A stretch of DNA of 64,000 nt from Eoetvoesiella caeni (GCF_003315175.1 NZ_QNRQ01000001.1:558001-622000); one strand, 5' to 3'; positions 42,736 to 52,690 are shown, numbered from the stretch's first letter. Notes: generated by a model from the sequence alone, not told the origin. Numbers and translations: made by a program.

Positions 42736-42772
42736 AAACAAAGCGCCTATTCCTTGAAGAATAGGCGCTTTG
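42733..42772 (-). terminator. Rho-independent terminator after scoAB
   Basis: CAAAGCGCCTATTC and GAATAGGCGCTTTG form a perfect 14-base stem with a six-base loop. The A6 at the left becomes a U-tract on the minus-strand transcript. Confidence 0.9.
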
Positions 42773-42798
42773 CGCTTGATGCGCTATTCCTTCGGCTG

Positions 42799-43452
42799 TT
42801 ACGCGACTGCCGAAACGTCGAGCTTGGCCTTGGTCTTGTCCTGGATTTCCTGGACGCTTACGCCAGGGGCAAGCTCGACGAGCTTCAGGCCGTTTGCGGT
42901 AACTTCCATGACGCCCAGGTCGGTAATGATCAGGTCGACCACGCCAACACCGGTCAGCGGCAAAGTGCATTCGGGCAAAAGCTTGAAGTCTTCGGTGCCG
43001 TCTTTCTTGCGCGCCACGTGGTCCATAAGCACGACGACCCGGCCGACGCCCGCCACCAGGTCCATGGCGCCGCCCATGCCTTTGATCATCTTACCCGGAA
43101 TCATCCAGTTGGCCAGATCGCCCTGCTCGGACACCTGCATGGCGCCGAGAATAGCCAGATTGATTTTACCGCCGCGTATCATTGCAAATGAGTCCGCGGA
43201 CGAAAAAATGGACGAACCCGGCAAGGTCGTGACCGTTTGCTTGCCGGCGTTGATCAGGTCGGCGTCGAGTTCGTCTTCGGTGGGAAACTGCCCAATGCCC
43301 AGCAAGCCGTTTTCCGATTGCAGCCAAACTTCCATGCCTTCGGGCACATAGTTTGCCACCAGCGTAGGCATGCCTATGCCCAGGTTGACGTAAAACCCGT
43401 CACGCAATTCAAGCGCAGCCCGCGCTGCCATTTCTTCTCTGTTCCAAGCCAT
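42799..43452 (-). CDS. scoB: 3-oxoacid CoA-transferase subunit B
   Basis: A 217-residue beta subunit of succinyl-CoA:3-oxoacid (or related) CoA-transferase. The catalytic glutamate is in [12 protein letters not shown]. Other marks are [16 protein letters not shown] and [19 protein letters not shown]. The start at 43452 ([10 protein letters not shown]) has GGAGA upstream. It follows scoA after 13 bases. It could serve acetoacetate or another oxoacid such as 3-oxoadipate; the sequence alone does not decide. Confidence 0.92.
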   Translation of the reverse strand: MAWNREEMAARAALELRDGFYVNLGIGMPTLVANYVPEGMEVWLQSENGLLGIGQFPTEDELDADLINAGKQTVTTLPGSSIFSSADSFAMIRGGKINLAILGAMQVSEQGDLANWMIPGKMIKGMGGAMDLVAGVGRVVVLMDHVARKKDGTEDFKLLPECTLPLTGVGVVDLIITDLGVMEVTANGLKLVELAPGVSVQEIQDKTKAKLDVSAVA

Positions 43453-43465
43453 GATTTCCGTCTCC

Positions 43466-44164
43466 TTATGCTTTGCGGACCGTACGCTGTTCAATGCGCT
43501 TTTCGGGGTTGGCGTTAACGACAATGCGATGGACATAGATGCCGGGCAAGTGCACGGAGTCTGGGTCCATGGCGCCCGTATCGACCAGCTTCTCGACTTC
43601 GACTATGGTCAGCTTTGCTGCCATGGCGCAAACAGGATTGAAGTTGCGCGCGGTTTTGCGGAAGATGAGATTGCCGCTGCGGTCGGCCATATAGGCCTTG
43701 ACCAAGGCTACATCGGGAACCAATGAGCGCTCCATGACGTAGTTTTCACCGTCGAATTCGCGGATTTCCTTGCCGTCGGCCACTACGGTGCCCACCCCTG
43801 TGCGCGTAAAGAATGCCGGGATGCCGGCGCCGCCGGCGCGCAGCTTTTCGGCCAGCGTACCTTGCGGCGTGAACTCCAGTTCCAATTCGCCAGCCAGAAA
43901 CTGGCGCTCGAATTCTTTGTTTTCGCCCACGTAGGACGAAATCATTTTCTTGATCTGGCGCGTGGACAACAACTGCCCCAGCCCGAAACCGTCGACACCC
44001 GCATTATTGCTGATGCAAGTCAGGTTTTGTACCCCCGAATCGCGCAGCGCCGCAATCAGCGCCTCTGGGATGCCGCACAGCCCGAATCCGCCCACAGCTA
44101 CGGTCAGATTATCGGCTGCGACGCCTTTCAGCGCTTCTGCGGCACTTGCGTAGACCTTATCCAT
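43466..44164 (-). CDS. scoA: 3-oxoacid CoA-transferase subunit A
   Basis: A 232-residue alpha subunit of the CoA-transferase. The glycine-rich CoA-binding segment [16 protein letters not shown] is at residues 22-37, and [14 protein letters not shown] follows. The two subunits are adjacent and co-oriented, forming one enzyme. A thioesterase gene lies 97 bases upstream on the same strand. The shared terminator at 42733-42772 closes the unit. Confidence 0.92.
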   Translation of the reverse strand: MDKVYASAAEALKGVAADNLTVAVGGFGLCGIPEALIAALRDSGVQNLTCISNNAGVDGFGLGQLLSTRQIKKMISSYVGENKEFERQFLAGELELEFTPQGTLAEKLRAGGAGIPAFFTRTGVGTVVADGKEIREFDGENYVMERSLVPDVALVKAYMADRSGNLIFRKTARNFNPVCAMAAKLTIVEVEKLVDTGAMDPDSVHLPGIYVHRIVVNANPEKRIEQRTVRKA

Positions 44165-44261
44165 TACTCCATCCCCTCATTGTTGGCGCCCAAAGTGCAC
44201 TGCTCGAAAAAGTGCAACACCCGGGCGAGTCAGTCTAAAAAACAAATCTGCTGATTGCCTG

Positions 44262-44717
44262 TCACCCTTTTGCCGCGCCAGACGAAAAACATGCGGCAAA
44301 GCGCGCCAATTCGTCGGACGTCCAGGGCGACGAAACGCCCCGGCTCATTTCGGTACAGACAATAATGTTCTTGCCGCGGGCATAGACCACCCCGGGCTCG
44401 TGTTGAAGCTCGATGACAAAGTCGAATTCCAGGCTGGAGCGTCCGACCCGCGTGAGGGTCAGGCTGACAGCGACATCGCCCGGGTACTGCAAGGATTTTA
44501 CAAAATCGCAAGAAGCATGGACCAGCACCCCCACCCTATCGTAGGGCTGGACCATATTGGCCTGTTCGAACAGCTTGGCGCGCGCCTCTTGGACGTAGCG
44601 GAAGTATTCGGCATTGTTGACGTGGCCCAGGGCGTCCATGTCGCCCCAGCGCATGGGCATGACGCAACGAAACACGCCGCCGGCGGCGATGGGGGACGTA
44701 ATATCGGCTAACTGCAT
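44262..44717 (-). CDS. Hotdog-fold acyl-CoA thioesterase
   Basis: A 151-residue 4-hydroxybenzoyl-CoA-thioesterase-like protein. The motif RWGDMDALGHVNNAEYFRYV (about 24-43) contains the active-site Asp and the HVNN turn of the family. The start at 44717 (MQLADITSPI) is preferred; earlier starts lie in unconserved sequence. It is on the same strand as scoAB and may release CoA from acyl esters handled by that pathway. Substrate length is unknown. Confidence 0.88.
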   Translation of the reverse strand: MQLADITSPIAAGGVFRCVMPMRWGDMDALGHVNNAEYFRYVQEARAKLFEQANMVQPYDRVGVLVHASCDFVKSLQYPGDVAVSLTLTRVGRSSLEFDFVIELQHEPGVVYARGKNIIVCTEMSRGVSSPWTSDELARFAACFSSGAAKG

Positions 44718-45001
44718 GGGCACGCCTTCGTATCCTTTATCAGTACAATCGCGAATTAAAGTATAAGTCAGTATAACGGCAAGAAAAGCGGCCCTGCATG
44801 CGTCAAGACCCAGCGCCATCTTCCAGTTGATACTCTAGCAACTAACCAGGCGGGGTACTAGCTCACGGCGGCGCATAACGCCTATTTGAAAACCGGATGG
44901 CAAGCTGCAATACTATCGGCATTGAGCACTGGCAATAATACTGGCCAAGCCCTCAACAGGGCGGCCGAACCCAATACAAAACAATCAGGAGATTTACTTC
45001 A

Positions 45002-46648
45002 ATGTCTGAGCGCGAATCAATGGAATACGACGTGGTTGTCGTAGGCGCCGGCCCCGGCGGGCTTGCCACGGCCATCCGTCTTAAGCAATTGGCCGCCGAG
45101 CGCGGCCAGGACATCAGCGTCTGCGTCCTGGAAAAAGGCGCTGAAGTCGGCGCTCATATCCTCTCGGGCGCCGTCATGGACCCGCAAGCGCTGTCCGAAC
45201 TGATCCCGGACTGGAAAGAAAAAGGCGCGCCGCTCAATACCGCCGTCACCGAGGATAAATTCCTTTTCCTGACCGCGAAAAAAGCGCATGCCACGCCAAA
45301 CTGGCTCCTGCCCGCCTGTTTCCACAATGAAGGCAATTACATCGTGCGCCTGGGCGACGTCGTGAAATGGATGGGCGAACAGGCTGAAGGCCTTGGCGTC
45401 GACCTCTTCCCCGGCTTTGCCGCAAGCGAAGTCCTGTACACGGACACAGGCGCGGTCAAAGGCGTCGCCACCGGCGACATGGGCGTTGCGCGCGACGGCT
45501 CGCACACCCCCAATTACCAGCCCGGCATGGAACTGCATGCGCGCTACACGATTTTTTCCGAAGGTTCGCGCGGCCAACTGGGGCGCCAGCTTATCGAACG
45601 GTTCAAGCTCGATGCCGGATGCGACCCGCAAAGCTACGCCCTGGGCATTAAAGAAATGTGGGAAGTCGACCCGGCGCAATCGCAGCCCGGCCTGGTGGTG
45701 CATACCTCGGGCTGGCCGCTCGATGCCGACACCTACGGCGGCTCCTTCCTTTACCATCTGGACAACAATATTGTGGTGGTGGGCCTGGTCGTAGGCCTGG
45801 ACTACGCCAACCCCTGGCTCTCGCCATTCGAAGAGTTCCAGCGCTATAAAACTCACCCGGCCATCCGCCGCACCTTCGAAGGCGGCAAGCGCATCGCCTA
45901 CGGCGCGCGCTCGCTCACCGCCGGCGGGCTACTGTCCTTGCCCAAGCTGGTTTTCCCCGGCGGCGCCATGGTCGGCTGCGAAGCCGGCTTCCTCAATGCC
46001 TCGCGCATCAAGGGCAGCCACTCGGCCATCAAGACCGGCGCGCTGGCCGCCGAAGCCGCATTCGACGCCCTGGTGGCGGGCCGCAGCCACGACGAACTCT
46101 CGGCCTTCCCCGAAGCCTTCAAGAAATCCTGGCTGCATGACGAACTGAACAAATCGCGCAACTTCAAGCAATGGTTCAAGAAAGGCCGAACCATGGGCAC
46201 GCTCATGACAGGCATAGAACAGTGGCTGCTGCGCGGCAAAATGCCCTGGACCATACGCCATAGCAAGCCCGACCACGCCTGCCTGCAACCGGCCGCCGAA
46301 TGTGCGCGCATCGACTACCCCAAGCCCGACGGCAAGCTCACTTTCGATCGCCTCAGTTCGGTATTCATTTCCAATACCAATCACGAAGAAAACGAACCCG
46401 TGCACCTGACCCTTAAAGATGCATCGGTCCCGGTCTCCATCAACCTGGCCAAATACGGCGGGCCCGAAGCCCGCTACTGTCCGGCCGGGGTGTACGAGTT
46501 CATCAAGGACGACAAGGGCGACGACCGCCTGCAAATCAATTCGCAAAACTGCGTCCATTGCAAAACCTGCGACATCAAGGACCCAACCCAGAATATCGTC
46601 TGGGTAGCGCCGCAAGGCGGCGAAGGGCCTGTTTACAGCGGCATGTAG
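45002..46648 (+). CDS. Electron transfer flavoprotein-ubiquinone oxidoreductase
   Basis: A 548-residue ETF-QO, which passes electrons from acyl-CoA dehydrogenases (through ETF) to ubiquinone at the membrane. The FAD site is VVVVGAGPGGLATAIRL near the N-terminus. The C-terminal [4Fe-4S] cysteines are in ARYCPAGVYEF and QNCVHCKTCDIKDP. The monotopic membrane segment lies in the middle. Its ribosome-binding site is CAGGAG. It is divergent from the thioesterase across 284 bases and complements the CoA metabolism genes around it. Confidence 0.96.
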   Translation: MSERESMEYDVVVVGAGPGGLATAIRLKQLAAERGQDISVCVLEKGAEVGAHILSGAVMDPQALSELIPDWKEKGAPLNTAVTEDKFLFLTAKKAHATPNWLLPACFHNEGNYIVRLGDVVKWMGEQAEGLGVDLFPGFAASEVLYTDTGAVKGVATGDMGVARDGSHTPNYQPGMELHARYTIFSEGSRGQLGRQLIERFKLDAGCDPQSYALGIKEMWEVDPAQSQPGLVVHTSGWPLDADTYGGSFLYHLDNNIVVVGLVVGLDYANPWLSPFEEFQRYKTHPAIRRTFEGGKRIAYGARSLTAGGLLSLPKLVFPGGAMVGCEAGFLNASRIKGSHSAIKTGALAAEAAFDALVAGRSHDELSAFPEAFKKSWLHDELNKSRNFKQWFKKGRTMGTLMTGIEQWLLRGKMPWTIRHSKPDHACLQPAAECARIDYPKPDGKLTFDRLSSVFISNTNHEENEPVHLTLKDASVPVSINLAKYGGPEARYCPAGVYEFIKDDKGDDRLQINSQNCVHCKTCDIKDPTQNIVWVAPQGGEGPVYSGM

Positions 46649-46688
46649 CCGCAGCCCGTGAGCCCCGTCCGGTACTTGGGTTTTCTTT

Positions 46689-47411
46689 TCAGGAAGGAAC
46701 CTGCGGCACCGGATCGGCTCTTCGGCCTTGCGGGGCAAGCACCACAACAAGCAAGCCGGCCAGCATCAGGATAATGCCGGTCAGCTCCAGCGCCCCCGGC
46801 ATTTCATCCAGAAACGCCCACGCCAGCACCACCGTAAACACCGGGACGCCCAGGCCCGACATGCCGGCGACGGTCGCATTGACGCGCCGCACGACCGCCA
46901 GCCACATGACCCAGGCCACCGCCGAGGACATCACCCCAAGATAAAGCAGGCCCACCACCACGGCGGGACTCCAGACAATGGCGGGCTGCGGAATCAACTG
47001 GGTAAACGGCAAGGCCAGCAAGGTTCCCAAAAACATCTGCCAGGTCGTAAGATTGAGCACATTGACATTGCGATGGCGCTGCAACAGCATTTTGCTAAAT
47101 ACCGTGCCCATGCCCCAGCTGGCGCCCCCACCAATAGCCAGCAGCATGCTGACCAGCGTGCTTTGATTGTGCCAAGGGTCGACCACGGCAATGCCCAGCG
47201 TCAGCCCAAGAGGAGGTATCCGCAAGGGCTGGCGCCAGGCCAGCTGTATGACGAGCAGGCTCGCGAACCCCAGTGCGTAGCGGATGACGACCACGTCGAA
47301 AGAGCCCACATAGGGACTCAGGAATTTCATGATGACCCAGCCCAGTCCCCAGATCAGGACTATCGTGGCCATAAGCAGCAAGGCGCCGCGATCGGATTGG
47401 CTGGACTTCAA
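46689..47411 (-). CDS. EamA/DMT-family transporter with internal shortening
   Basis: A 240-residue EamA-type transporter. The normal form has about 290-300 residues and ten helices in two homologous halves. The second half is complete (about 85-230, including TVFSKMLLQRHRNVNVLNL and FTVVLAWAFLDEMPGALELT). The first half has helices 1-2 (residues 10-58) and then jumps at about residues 73-77 (TLGIA / VVDPW) to the loop that follows helix 5. About 55-60 residues, helices 3-5, are missing without breaking the frame. The start is TTG at 47411 with GGAG. It may be a decayed gene or a functional short form. Confidence 0.8.
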   Translation of the reverse strand: MKSSQSDRGALLLMATIVLIWGLGWVIMKFLSPYVGSFDVVVIRYALGFASLLVIQLAWRQPLRIPPLGLTLGIAVVDPWHNQSTLVSMLLAIGGGASWGMGTVFSKMLLQRHRNVNVLNLTTWQMFLGTLLALPFTQLIPQPAIVWSPAVVVGLLYLGVMSSAVAWVMWLAVVRRVNATVAGMSGLGVPVFTVVLAWAFLDEMPGALELTGIILMLAGLLVVVLAPQGRRADPVPQVPS

Positions 47412-47427
47412 TATATGCTCCGGGCAA

Positions 47428-47451
47428 GAAAAGGGGCGCCCTCCGCGCCCC
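47428..47451 (-). terminator. Rho-independent terminator downstream of acs
   Basis: GGGGCGC, loop of five, GCGCCCC, with AAGAAAA on the left, which is a U-rich tract in the minus-strand transcript. It lies about 140 bases past the acs stop and just before the EamA gene. Confidence 0.75.
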
Positions 47452-47590
47452 GCTTGATGGACGGCCTTTTCCGTTGCCGTACCAATACATGTCGGCCGAC
47501 CCGTCCACCGCAGTCAGTGTACTGCGGCCGCGCCGTGCATGGCAGGTACCGCTCTAGCGTGCGACGGAGCCGGGATCAGCCGAGCATGGT

Positions 47591-49570
47591 TTACACAGAC
47601 TGCGACAGCTGGTCCAGAATGGCCGGATTTTCGAGCGTGGAAACATCCTGCGTGACTTTTTCGCCTTTGGCCACTATGCGCAACAGGCGCCGCATGATCT
47701 TGCCCGACCTGGTCTTGGGCAGGTTTTCGCCAAAACGTATGTCCTTGGGTTTGGCAATGGGACCGATTTCTTTCGCTACCCAATCGCGCAACTGCTTGGC
47801 AATGGCTGCGGCCTCTTCGCCCTCTGGCAACGAACGGTTCAGCACCACAAATGCCACGACGGCTTCGCCGGTAGTATCGTCCGGGCGCCCCACCACGGCG
47901 GCTTCGGCCACCATCGGGTGGGCGACTAGCGCCGACTCGACTTCCATCGTACCCAGGCGATGGCCCGAGACGTTAAGGACGTCGTCGACCCGGCCCATGA
48001 TCCAGAAATAGCCGTCGCGGTCGCGCTGGGCGCCGTCGCCGGCCAGGTAATAGCCTTTGAGCTCGGGTGGAAAATAGCTTTTCTTGAAGCGTTCGGGGTC
48101 GCCCCAGATGGCGCGGATCATGCCGGGCCACGGACGTTTGATCACCAGAAATCCCCCTTGCCCCGCCTCGACGTCGCCGCCGGCTTCGTCGACAATGGCC
48201 GCGGCGATGCCCGGCAAAGGCAAGGTGCACGAACCCGGCTTAAGAGGCGTGACGCCCGGCAGCGGGGTAATCATGTGCGCCCCCGTTTCGGTTTGCCACC
48301 ATGTATCAAGCACGGGGCAGCGCTCGCGGCCGACCTCGGTGTAATACCACATCCAGGCTTCCGGATTGATGGGTTCGCCCACCGAGCCGATAATGCGCAA
48401 GCTGTCGAGATCGTACTCGCGCGGATGATAGGCGGGTTCGGCATCGGCCGCTTTCGTCAATGAGCGGATCGCCGTTGGCGCCGTATAGAAGACCGTGACT
48501 TTATGGCGCTGTATCATTTCCCAGAACCGCCCCACATTGGGATATGTGGGCACGCCTTCGAACATGACCTGGGTCAGGCCCGCCGCCAATGGGCCGTAGG
48601 CGATATAAGTATGGCCGGTTACCCAGCCCACATCGGCGGTGCACCAGAATACATCGGCGTCCTTGGCGTCGAACGTCCACTTGACCGTCAACAGCGCCCA
48701 CAGCAAAAAGCCGCCGCATGCGTGCTGAACCCCTTTGGGCTTGCCGGTGGAACCGGAGGTATACAGGATGAACAGCGGATGCTCCGCATTAAGGGGCACG
48801 GCTGCGCAAACAGACGGCTGGTTGGCGGCGACATCGTGCATCCAAAGATCGCGGCCTTCGTGCCAGCCGATTTTTCCGCCGGTACGCTTGTAGACGATAA
48901 CGTGCTTGACGGCTTCACAGCCGCCCGCAGCCAAGGCGTCATCCACGGCCGGCTTCAGGGGTATGGACTTGCCTCCGCGGACCTGTTCGTCGGCGGTAAT
49001 GACCAGCGTTGCCCCGACATCGACAATACGCTCTTGCAGGCTGCGCGACGAAAAGCCGCCGAACACCACCGAATGAATAATGCCCAGCCGCGCGCAGGCC
49101 TGCATGGCGACCACGGCTTCGATGGACATGGGCATGTAAATAATGGCGCGCTCGCCCGCCTGGTAGCCCAGCGCCTTGATGCCGTTGGCGAACTCGCACA
49201 CCCGCGCATGCAATTGGCGGTAAGTCACCTGGCTGACCTTGCCGTCGTCGGTTTCGAAAATAATCGCGGCTTTATCGGCCGTTGGCGTGTTCAGGTGGCG
49301 GTCCAGGCAATTGGCCGACACATTGAGCTCGCCGTCGCCGAACCAGCGGTAGGATGGAGCTTGCGATTCGTCGAGCACCTTGGAAAAAGGTTTATCCCAG
49401 ACGAGGTTTTCGCGGGCCAGGCGCCCCCAGAAAGCATCCGGCGATTGCTCGGCTTCGCGGCACAACGCCTGGTAAGCCTCCATACCCGAAATATTCGCAT
49501 TTTTGACCAGGTCGGGAAAAGGCGGAAAGACGCGATTTTCAACCAAGACCGATTCAATCGTACTGGACAT
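47591..49570 (-). CDS. acs: Acetyl-CoA synthetase
   Basis: A 659-residue AMP-forming acetate-CoA ligase. The ATP-binding loop is [15 protein letters not shown], the acetate-pocket region is [20 protein letters not shown], and the catalytic lysine, which is a known acetylation target in the family, is in [11 protein letters not shown]. The start at 49570 (MSSTIESVL) has AGGAG upstream; an upstream in-frame extension of 27 residues is not conserved. It follows the UMF1 transporter on the same strand after 160 bases, and a terminator lies downstream. Confidence 0.97.
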   Translation of the reverse strand: MSSTIESVLVENRVFPPFPDLVKNANISGMEAYQALCREAEQSPDAFWGRLARENLVWDKPFSKVLDESQAPSYRWFGDGELNVSANCLDRHLNTPTADKAAIIFETDDGKVSQVTYRQLHARVCEFANGIKALGYQAGERAIIYMPMSIEAVVAMQACARLGIIHSVVFGGFSSRSLQERIVDVGATLVITADEQVRGGKSIPLKPAVDDALAAGGCEAVKHVIVYKRTGGKIGWHEGRDLWMHDVAANQPSVCAAVPLNAEHPLFILYTSGSTGKPKGVQHACGGFLLWALLTVKWTFDAKDADVFWCTADVGWVTGHTYIAYGPLAAGLTQVMFEGVPTYPNVGRFWEMIQRHKVTVFYTAPTAIRSLTKAADAEPAYHPREYDLDSLRIIGSVGEPINPEAWMWYYTEVGRERCPVLDTWWQTETGAHMITPLPGVTPLKPGSCTLPLPGIAAAIVDEAGGDVEAGQGGFLVIKRPWPGMIRAIWGDPERFKKSYFPPELKGYYLAGDGAQRDRDGYFWIMGRVDDVLNVSGHRLGTMEVESALVAHPMVAEAAVVGRPDDTTGEAVVAFVVLNRSLPEGEEAAAIAKQLRDWVAKEIGPIAKPKDIRFGENLPKTRSGKIMRRLLRIVAKGEKVTQDVSTLENPAILDQLSQSV

Positions 49571-49729
49571 AATAATGGCTCCTTTTAGCAATTTAGACTT
49601 AATACCGAATTCGCCGGGATCGATTGGAAATGCAAAGATCCGCTTGATCAACCAGGCAAATAGAACACCAGTATTCTTACTGCACGCTTACGTTGTACAC
49701 CCGCGGCGCAGCGAATGCCATGATGACCC

Positions 49730-51070
49730 TTACCCCGGCGCCGCATCGCGCCGCTGGGCGCCACGCACAAAATCGACGCGGGACAGCACCAACAAACCAA
49801 TTACAAAAAAAACTCCGGTGACCAGCAAAGCCAGCCGATGATTGCCCTGGGTTATCCACGTAACCAGGCCGTAGCTCAGGGGCCCCACCACCGCCGCAAG
49901 CTGGATGGCAAACGTCCATAGCGAATAAAATTCCGCCGAACGCTGCGGCGGCGCAAGCGCGCCCACCATGGCCCGGCCCGCGCTTTGGCTGGTCCCCATG
50001 CAAAGCCCTGCAATGACCGCGGCTACCCAGAAGATCCACAGGCTTACCGCCATATAGGCGATCAGCACCATGACGATCCAGCCCCATAGCGTCAGTGTCA
50101 GCGCTTTTTTATGCCCGATGCGGTCTTGCACGTGGCCAAACAGCAGGGCTCCGACGGCTGCGCCGATATTCACGGTAAAAACCAGAAGCATGGTCTGGGT
50201 CATGTCGAAGCCCATGACCTGCGTTGCATAGACCGCCGCCAAGGTAATGACCACCGCGATGCCTGCTTGGTACGAAGCTCCGCAAAGCAGCAATAGGCGA
50301 AAATCGGGAAAGGACTTGCCGGTTTCTTGCCAGGCCGCCCACAACCTGCCCAGCAACCCTTCGGCCGGGCGATGCGTCGGTGCACTGCGCTCGCGCAGGA
50401 ACAGGAATGGGGCAATGGCGGCGACGGCAAAAATTCCGGCCGTCAGCAGCATGACATAGGGCACCGACTGCGACTCGGGAATGCCGTCGGCGGACAGCCG
50501 AAACACCAGCCATAGCGACAAGCCCAAGGCCAGCATGCCTCCGAAATAACCGAATCCCCAGCCCCAGCCCGATACCCGCCCCAGGGCCTGCGGCTTGGCG
50601 ATTTCGGGCAGAAAGGCGGCAACGATGGACTCGCCGACGCAATAGCAATAATTGGAAACCGCCAAAATCGCCAACCCCAGCCAAATGTCACCCGGCCCCA
50701 CCAACGCCAGCATTGCCGTAACCGCGACACAGCCCACTGTACTGGTGAAAAGCAGCCGGCGCTTGGAGGCATTGGCATCGGCCCGCGCCCCCAGCGTGGG
50801 CATGGTCAGCATGATTGCCAAATAGGAAAGAGACAGAGCCGCGGTAAAAGCCAAGGTACCCCATGACTTCCCGGCCGCCACGACGGCAACGAAATAACTG
50901 TTGAACACCGTAGTCAGGACGACCGTGGTATAGCCGGAGTTTGCAAAGTCGTACATGGCCCAGGCCCAGACTTCGCGCCGGGTTACTCCCGGGTTGACCG
51001 CGTCGCGGAACAGGCCCTGCGAAATGGTTCCGGGTGCGGCCGTCGCCCCGCCTTGTTCGCCGTGGTTCAC
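49730..51070 (-). CDS. UMF1 (Atg22-like) MFS transporter
   Basis: A 446-residue twelve-helix transporter of the UMF1/Atg22 family. The opening WAWAMYDFANSGYTTVVLTT is the family hallmark. Its substrate in bacteria is unknown. The start overlaps the stop of the upstream HbpS-type gene in an ATGA, so the two are translationally coupled. Relatives of this size are common in Burkholderiales. Confidence 0.9.
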   Translation of the reverse strand: MNHGEQGGATAAPGTISQGLFRDAVNPGVTRREVWAWAMYDFANSGYTTVVLTTVFNSYFVAVVAAGKSWGTLAFTAALSLSYLAIMLTMPTLGARADANASKRRLLFTSTVGCVAVTAMLALVGPGDIWLGLAILAVSNYCYCVGESIVAAFLPEIAKPQALGRVSGWGWGFGYFGGMLALGLSLWLVFRLSADGIPESQSVPYVMLLTAGIFAVAAIAPFLFLRERSAPTHRPAEGLLGRLWAAWQETGKSFPDFRLLLLCGASYQAGIAVVITLAAVYATQVMGFDMTQTMLLVFTVNIGAAVGALLFGHVQDRIGHKKALTLTLWGWIVMVLIAYMAVSLWIFWVAAVIAGLCMGTSQSAGRAMVGALAPPQRSAEFYSLWTFAIQLAAVVGPLSYGLVTWITQGNHRLALLVTGVFFVIGLLVLSRVDFVRGAQRRDAAPG

Positions 51071-51474
51071 GAATGCAGCGCTGCGATGCCCGCACGTGCA
51101 ATTTCAGCGTCTTCGCTGGACTTGACGCCCGAAACGCCGACCGCTCCAACCACCTGCTGGTCCATGACTATCGGTACGCCGCCCTCGAGCATGCCGTCCA
51201 TGCCCGGTACAGACAAAAAGGAATAGCGGCCCTGATTGATGATTTCTTCGAAAGCCTTGGATTCGCGCCGCCCTATAGCCGCCACACGCGCTTTGGCCGG
51301 AGCGACCTGCGCTGTAAACGGCGCTGCTCCGTCCACCCGCAGTAGACCCAGCAAATGCCCCCCATCGTCGGCCACGGCAATGGTGACGGCCCAATTATGG
51401 CTAAGCGCAAACTGCTCTGCCGCATCCAGAATTGTCTTTACATCGGTAACTGTAAGCATGGGTTTGGTTTTCAT
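51067..51474 (-). CDS. HbpS/GlcG-family protein
   Basis: A 135-residue protein of the GlcG/HbpS (DUF336) family. Motifs VAVADDGGHLLGLLRVDGAA and the final VGVSGVKSSEDAEIARAGIA are typical. HbpS in Streptomyces binds heme and senses redox state, while GlcG lies in glycolate operons; neither function can be transferred directly. No secretion signal is visible. The start at 51474 (MKTKPMLTVT) has GGAG upstream. It is coupled to the UMF1 transporter by a four-base overlap. Confidence 0.88.
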   Translation of the reverse strand: MKTKPMLTVTDVKTILDAAEQFALSHNWAVTIAVADDGGHLLGLLRVDGAAPFTAQVAPAKARVAAIGRRESKAFEEIINQGRYSFLSVPGMDGMLEGGVPIVMDQQVVGAVGVSGVKSSEDAEIARAGIAALHS

Positions 51475-51936
51475 GGCGTCTCCGTGTTGATTGCGGCGAA
51501 CCGGCTTATCGATGGAACACGAAACTTGCCGGGCTGCAACTTCGCATAATGCCACAATCGCCTGGGGCGCTGCACTACAGCAGCGCCGCCTTGTACCGCG
51601 ACCTGGTCCGAAAAATCGCTCTTATATTAGTGAATACACCAATTTTTTAGCTCTTTGCAATTAACGACAATAGAAGGTGAAAAATCAAATTCCATAAAAA
51701 ACATGAACTTAAATAATCGGTAGCGGCCGAGTTGTTACATTTTTAGAAGGATTTAAGCTTTACCTCACAACCTCTTTTGGTTAAACTGCCCCGAGTACTT
51801 TTTACCGAATCCTGTGATTCCAACAGCCGGCCAGGCCTTTGAGATTATTTGGATTACGTCATCACTAACGTAATCCAAATGGTTTGCAAAGCGTGGCAAC
51901 GGATCATTTCAACCTGAACCACAGCAAACACGAACT
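51475..51936. promoter_or_regulatory. AT-rich intergenic region upstream of the NlpC/P60 lipoprotein
   Basis: This 462-base gap separates divergent genes and holds no convincing reading frame. Bases from about 51610 to 51790 are much richer in A+T than the surroundings. A perfect inverted repeat is at 51847-51880 (separate entry). Promoters could not be assigned confidently. Confidence 0.5.
51847..51880. repeat. Perfect 13-base inverted repeat
   Basis: ATTTGGATTACGT, eight-base spacer, ACGTAATCCAAAT. It has no T-run, lies 57 bases before the lipoprotein start, and could be an operator or a stable 5'-UTR hairpin. Confidence 0.75.
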
Positions 51937-52599
51937 ATGCCCCCACACCGACTATCCACAATTACTGCGATTACCTCAAGATATGGATGGCGCGGCGTCA
52001 AGGGCTTGATCATCGCCGCAACGGTGGCACTGGCCGGATGTGCCACCAACGGCCAAAACGAGCAAGCCGAATCCAGCATGCGCGCAATGCGCGACAGCTT
52101 CCTCGTTCAAACCAAGTCCGACCCCCTCGGCGCATACCTCTCCAGCAATCAATTCCCCAGCTACAGCAACAGCCAATACCCCGTAAATCTGGGCGGCAGC
52201 TCAAAAACCATAGCCGGCACAGCGCTTGGCGTTCTGGGCACCAAATACAAATTCGGCGGAAATACCCCCTACACCGGTTTCGATTGCAGCGGCCTGGTCA
52301 TTTACGCGGCCGAAAAATCGCTTGGCCTTAAACTCCCGCGCAACTCAGCGCAGATCGCGCATGAAGGCATCTCGGTCAAACGCAACGAACTAAGAAAAGG
52401 CGACCTGGTGTTCTTCAATACTCGGGGCCACCGCTACTCGCACGTGGGCATTTACCTGGGCGACGAAAAATTCGTCCACGCGCCCCGCACCGGCGCGGTC
52501 GTCCGTGTCGAAGACATGAGCCAAAGCTACTGGAAAAAGCGCTACAACGGCGCCCGCCGCCTGGCAGACAGCTCGGGCAGGATTCTTAGCCTGAACTGA
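51937..52599 (+). CDS. NlpC/P60-family lipoprotein peptidase
   Basis: A 220-residue cell-wall endopeptidase of the C40 family. A signal peptide ends in a lipobox with C35 (TVALAGC), so it is a lipoprotein. The catalytic triad is C117 (YTGFDCSGL), H169 (YSHVGIYLG) and a third polar residue, H181 (FVHAP). The linker from 40 to 95 is low complexity. Homologues such as MepS/Spr cut D-Ala-mDAP cross-links. It is followed by a terminator and seems to be transcribed alone. Confidence 0.93.
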   Translation: MPPHRLSTITAITSRYGWRGVKGLIIAATVALAGCATNGQNEQAESSMRAMRDSFLVQTKSDPLGAYLSSNQFPSYSNSQYPVNLGGSSKTIAGTALGVLGTKYKFGGNTPYTGFDCSGLVIYAAEKSLGLKLPRNSAQIAHEGISVKRNELRKGDLVFFNTRGHRYSHVGIYLGDEKFVHAPRTGAVVRVEDMSQSYWKKRYNGARRLADSSGRILSLN

Positions 52600-52657
52600 C
52601 AATGCGGGGCATCCGGCCCAAACGCGGGCAGCATGCCCTAAAAGAAGAAAGCATTCG

Positions 52658-52690
52658 ATCCCTGCAAGCATTCGTGCGGCAGGGATTTTT
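52658..52690 (+). terminator. Rho-independent terminator after the NlpC/P60 gene
   Basis: ATCCCTGC and GCAGGGAT enclose a 13-base loop that contains a short inner stem, followed by TTTT. Confidence 0.8.

Noticed and set aside
40927-43191. Open frame of about 750 codons antisense to pepP and scoB
   Set aside because: It crosses two well-supported genes and a strong terminator. Its composition is that of a complementary strand, with no recognisable domain.
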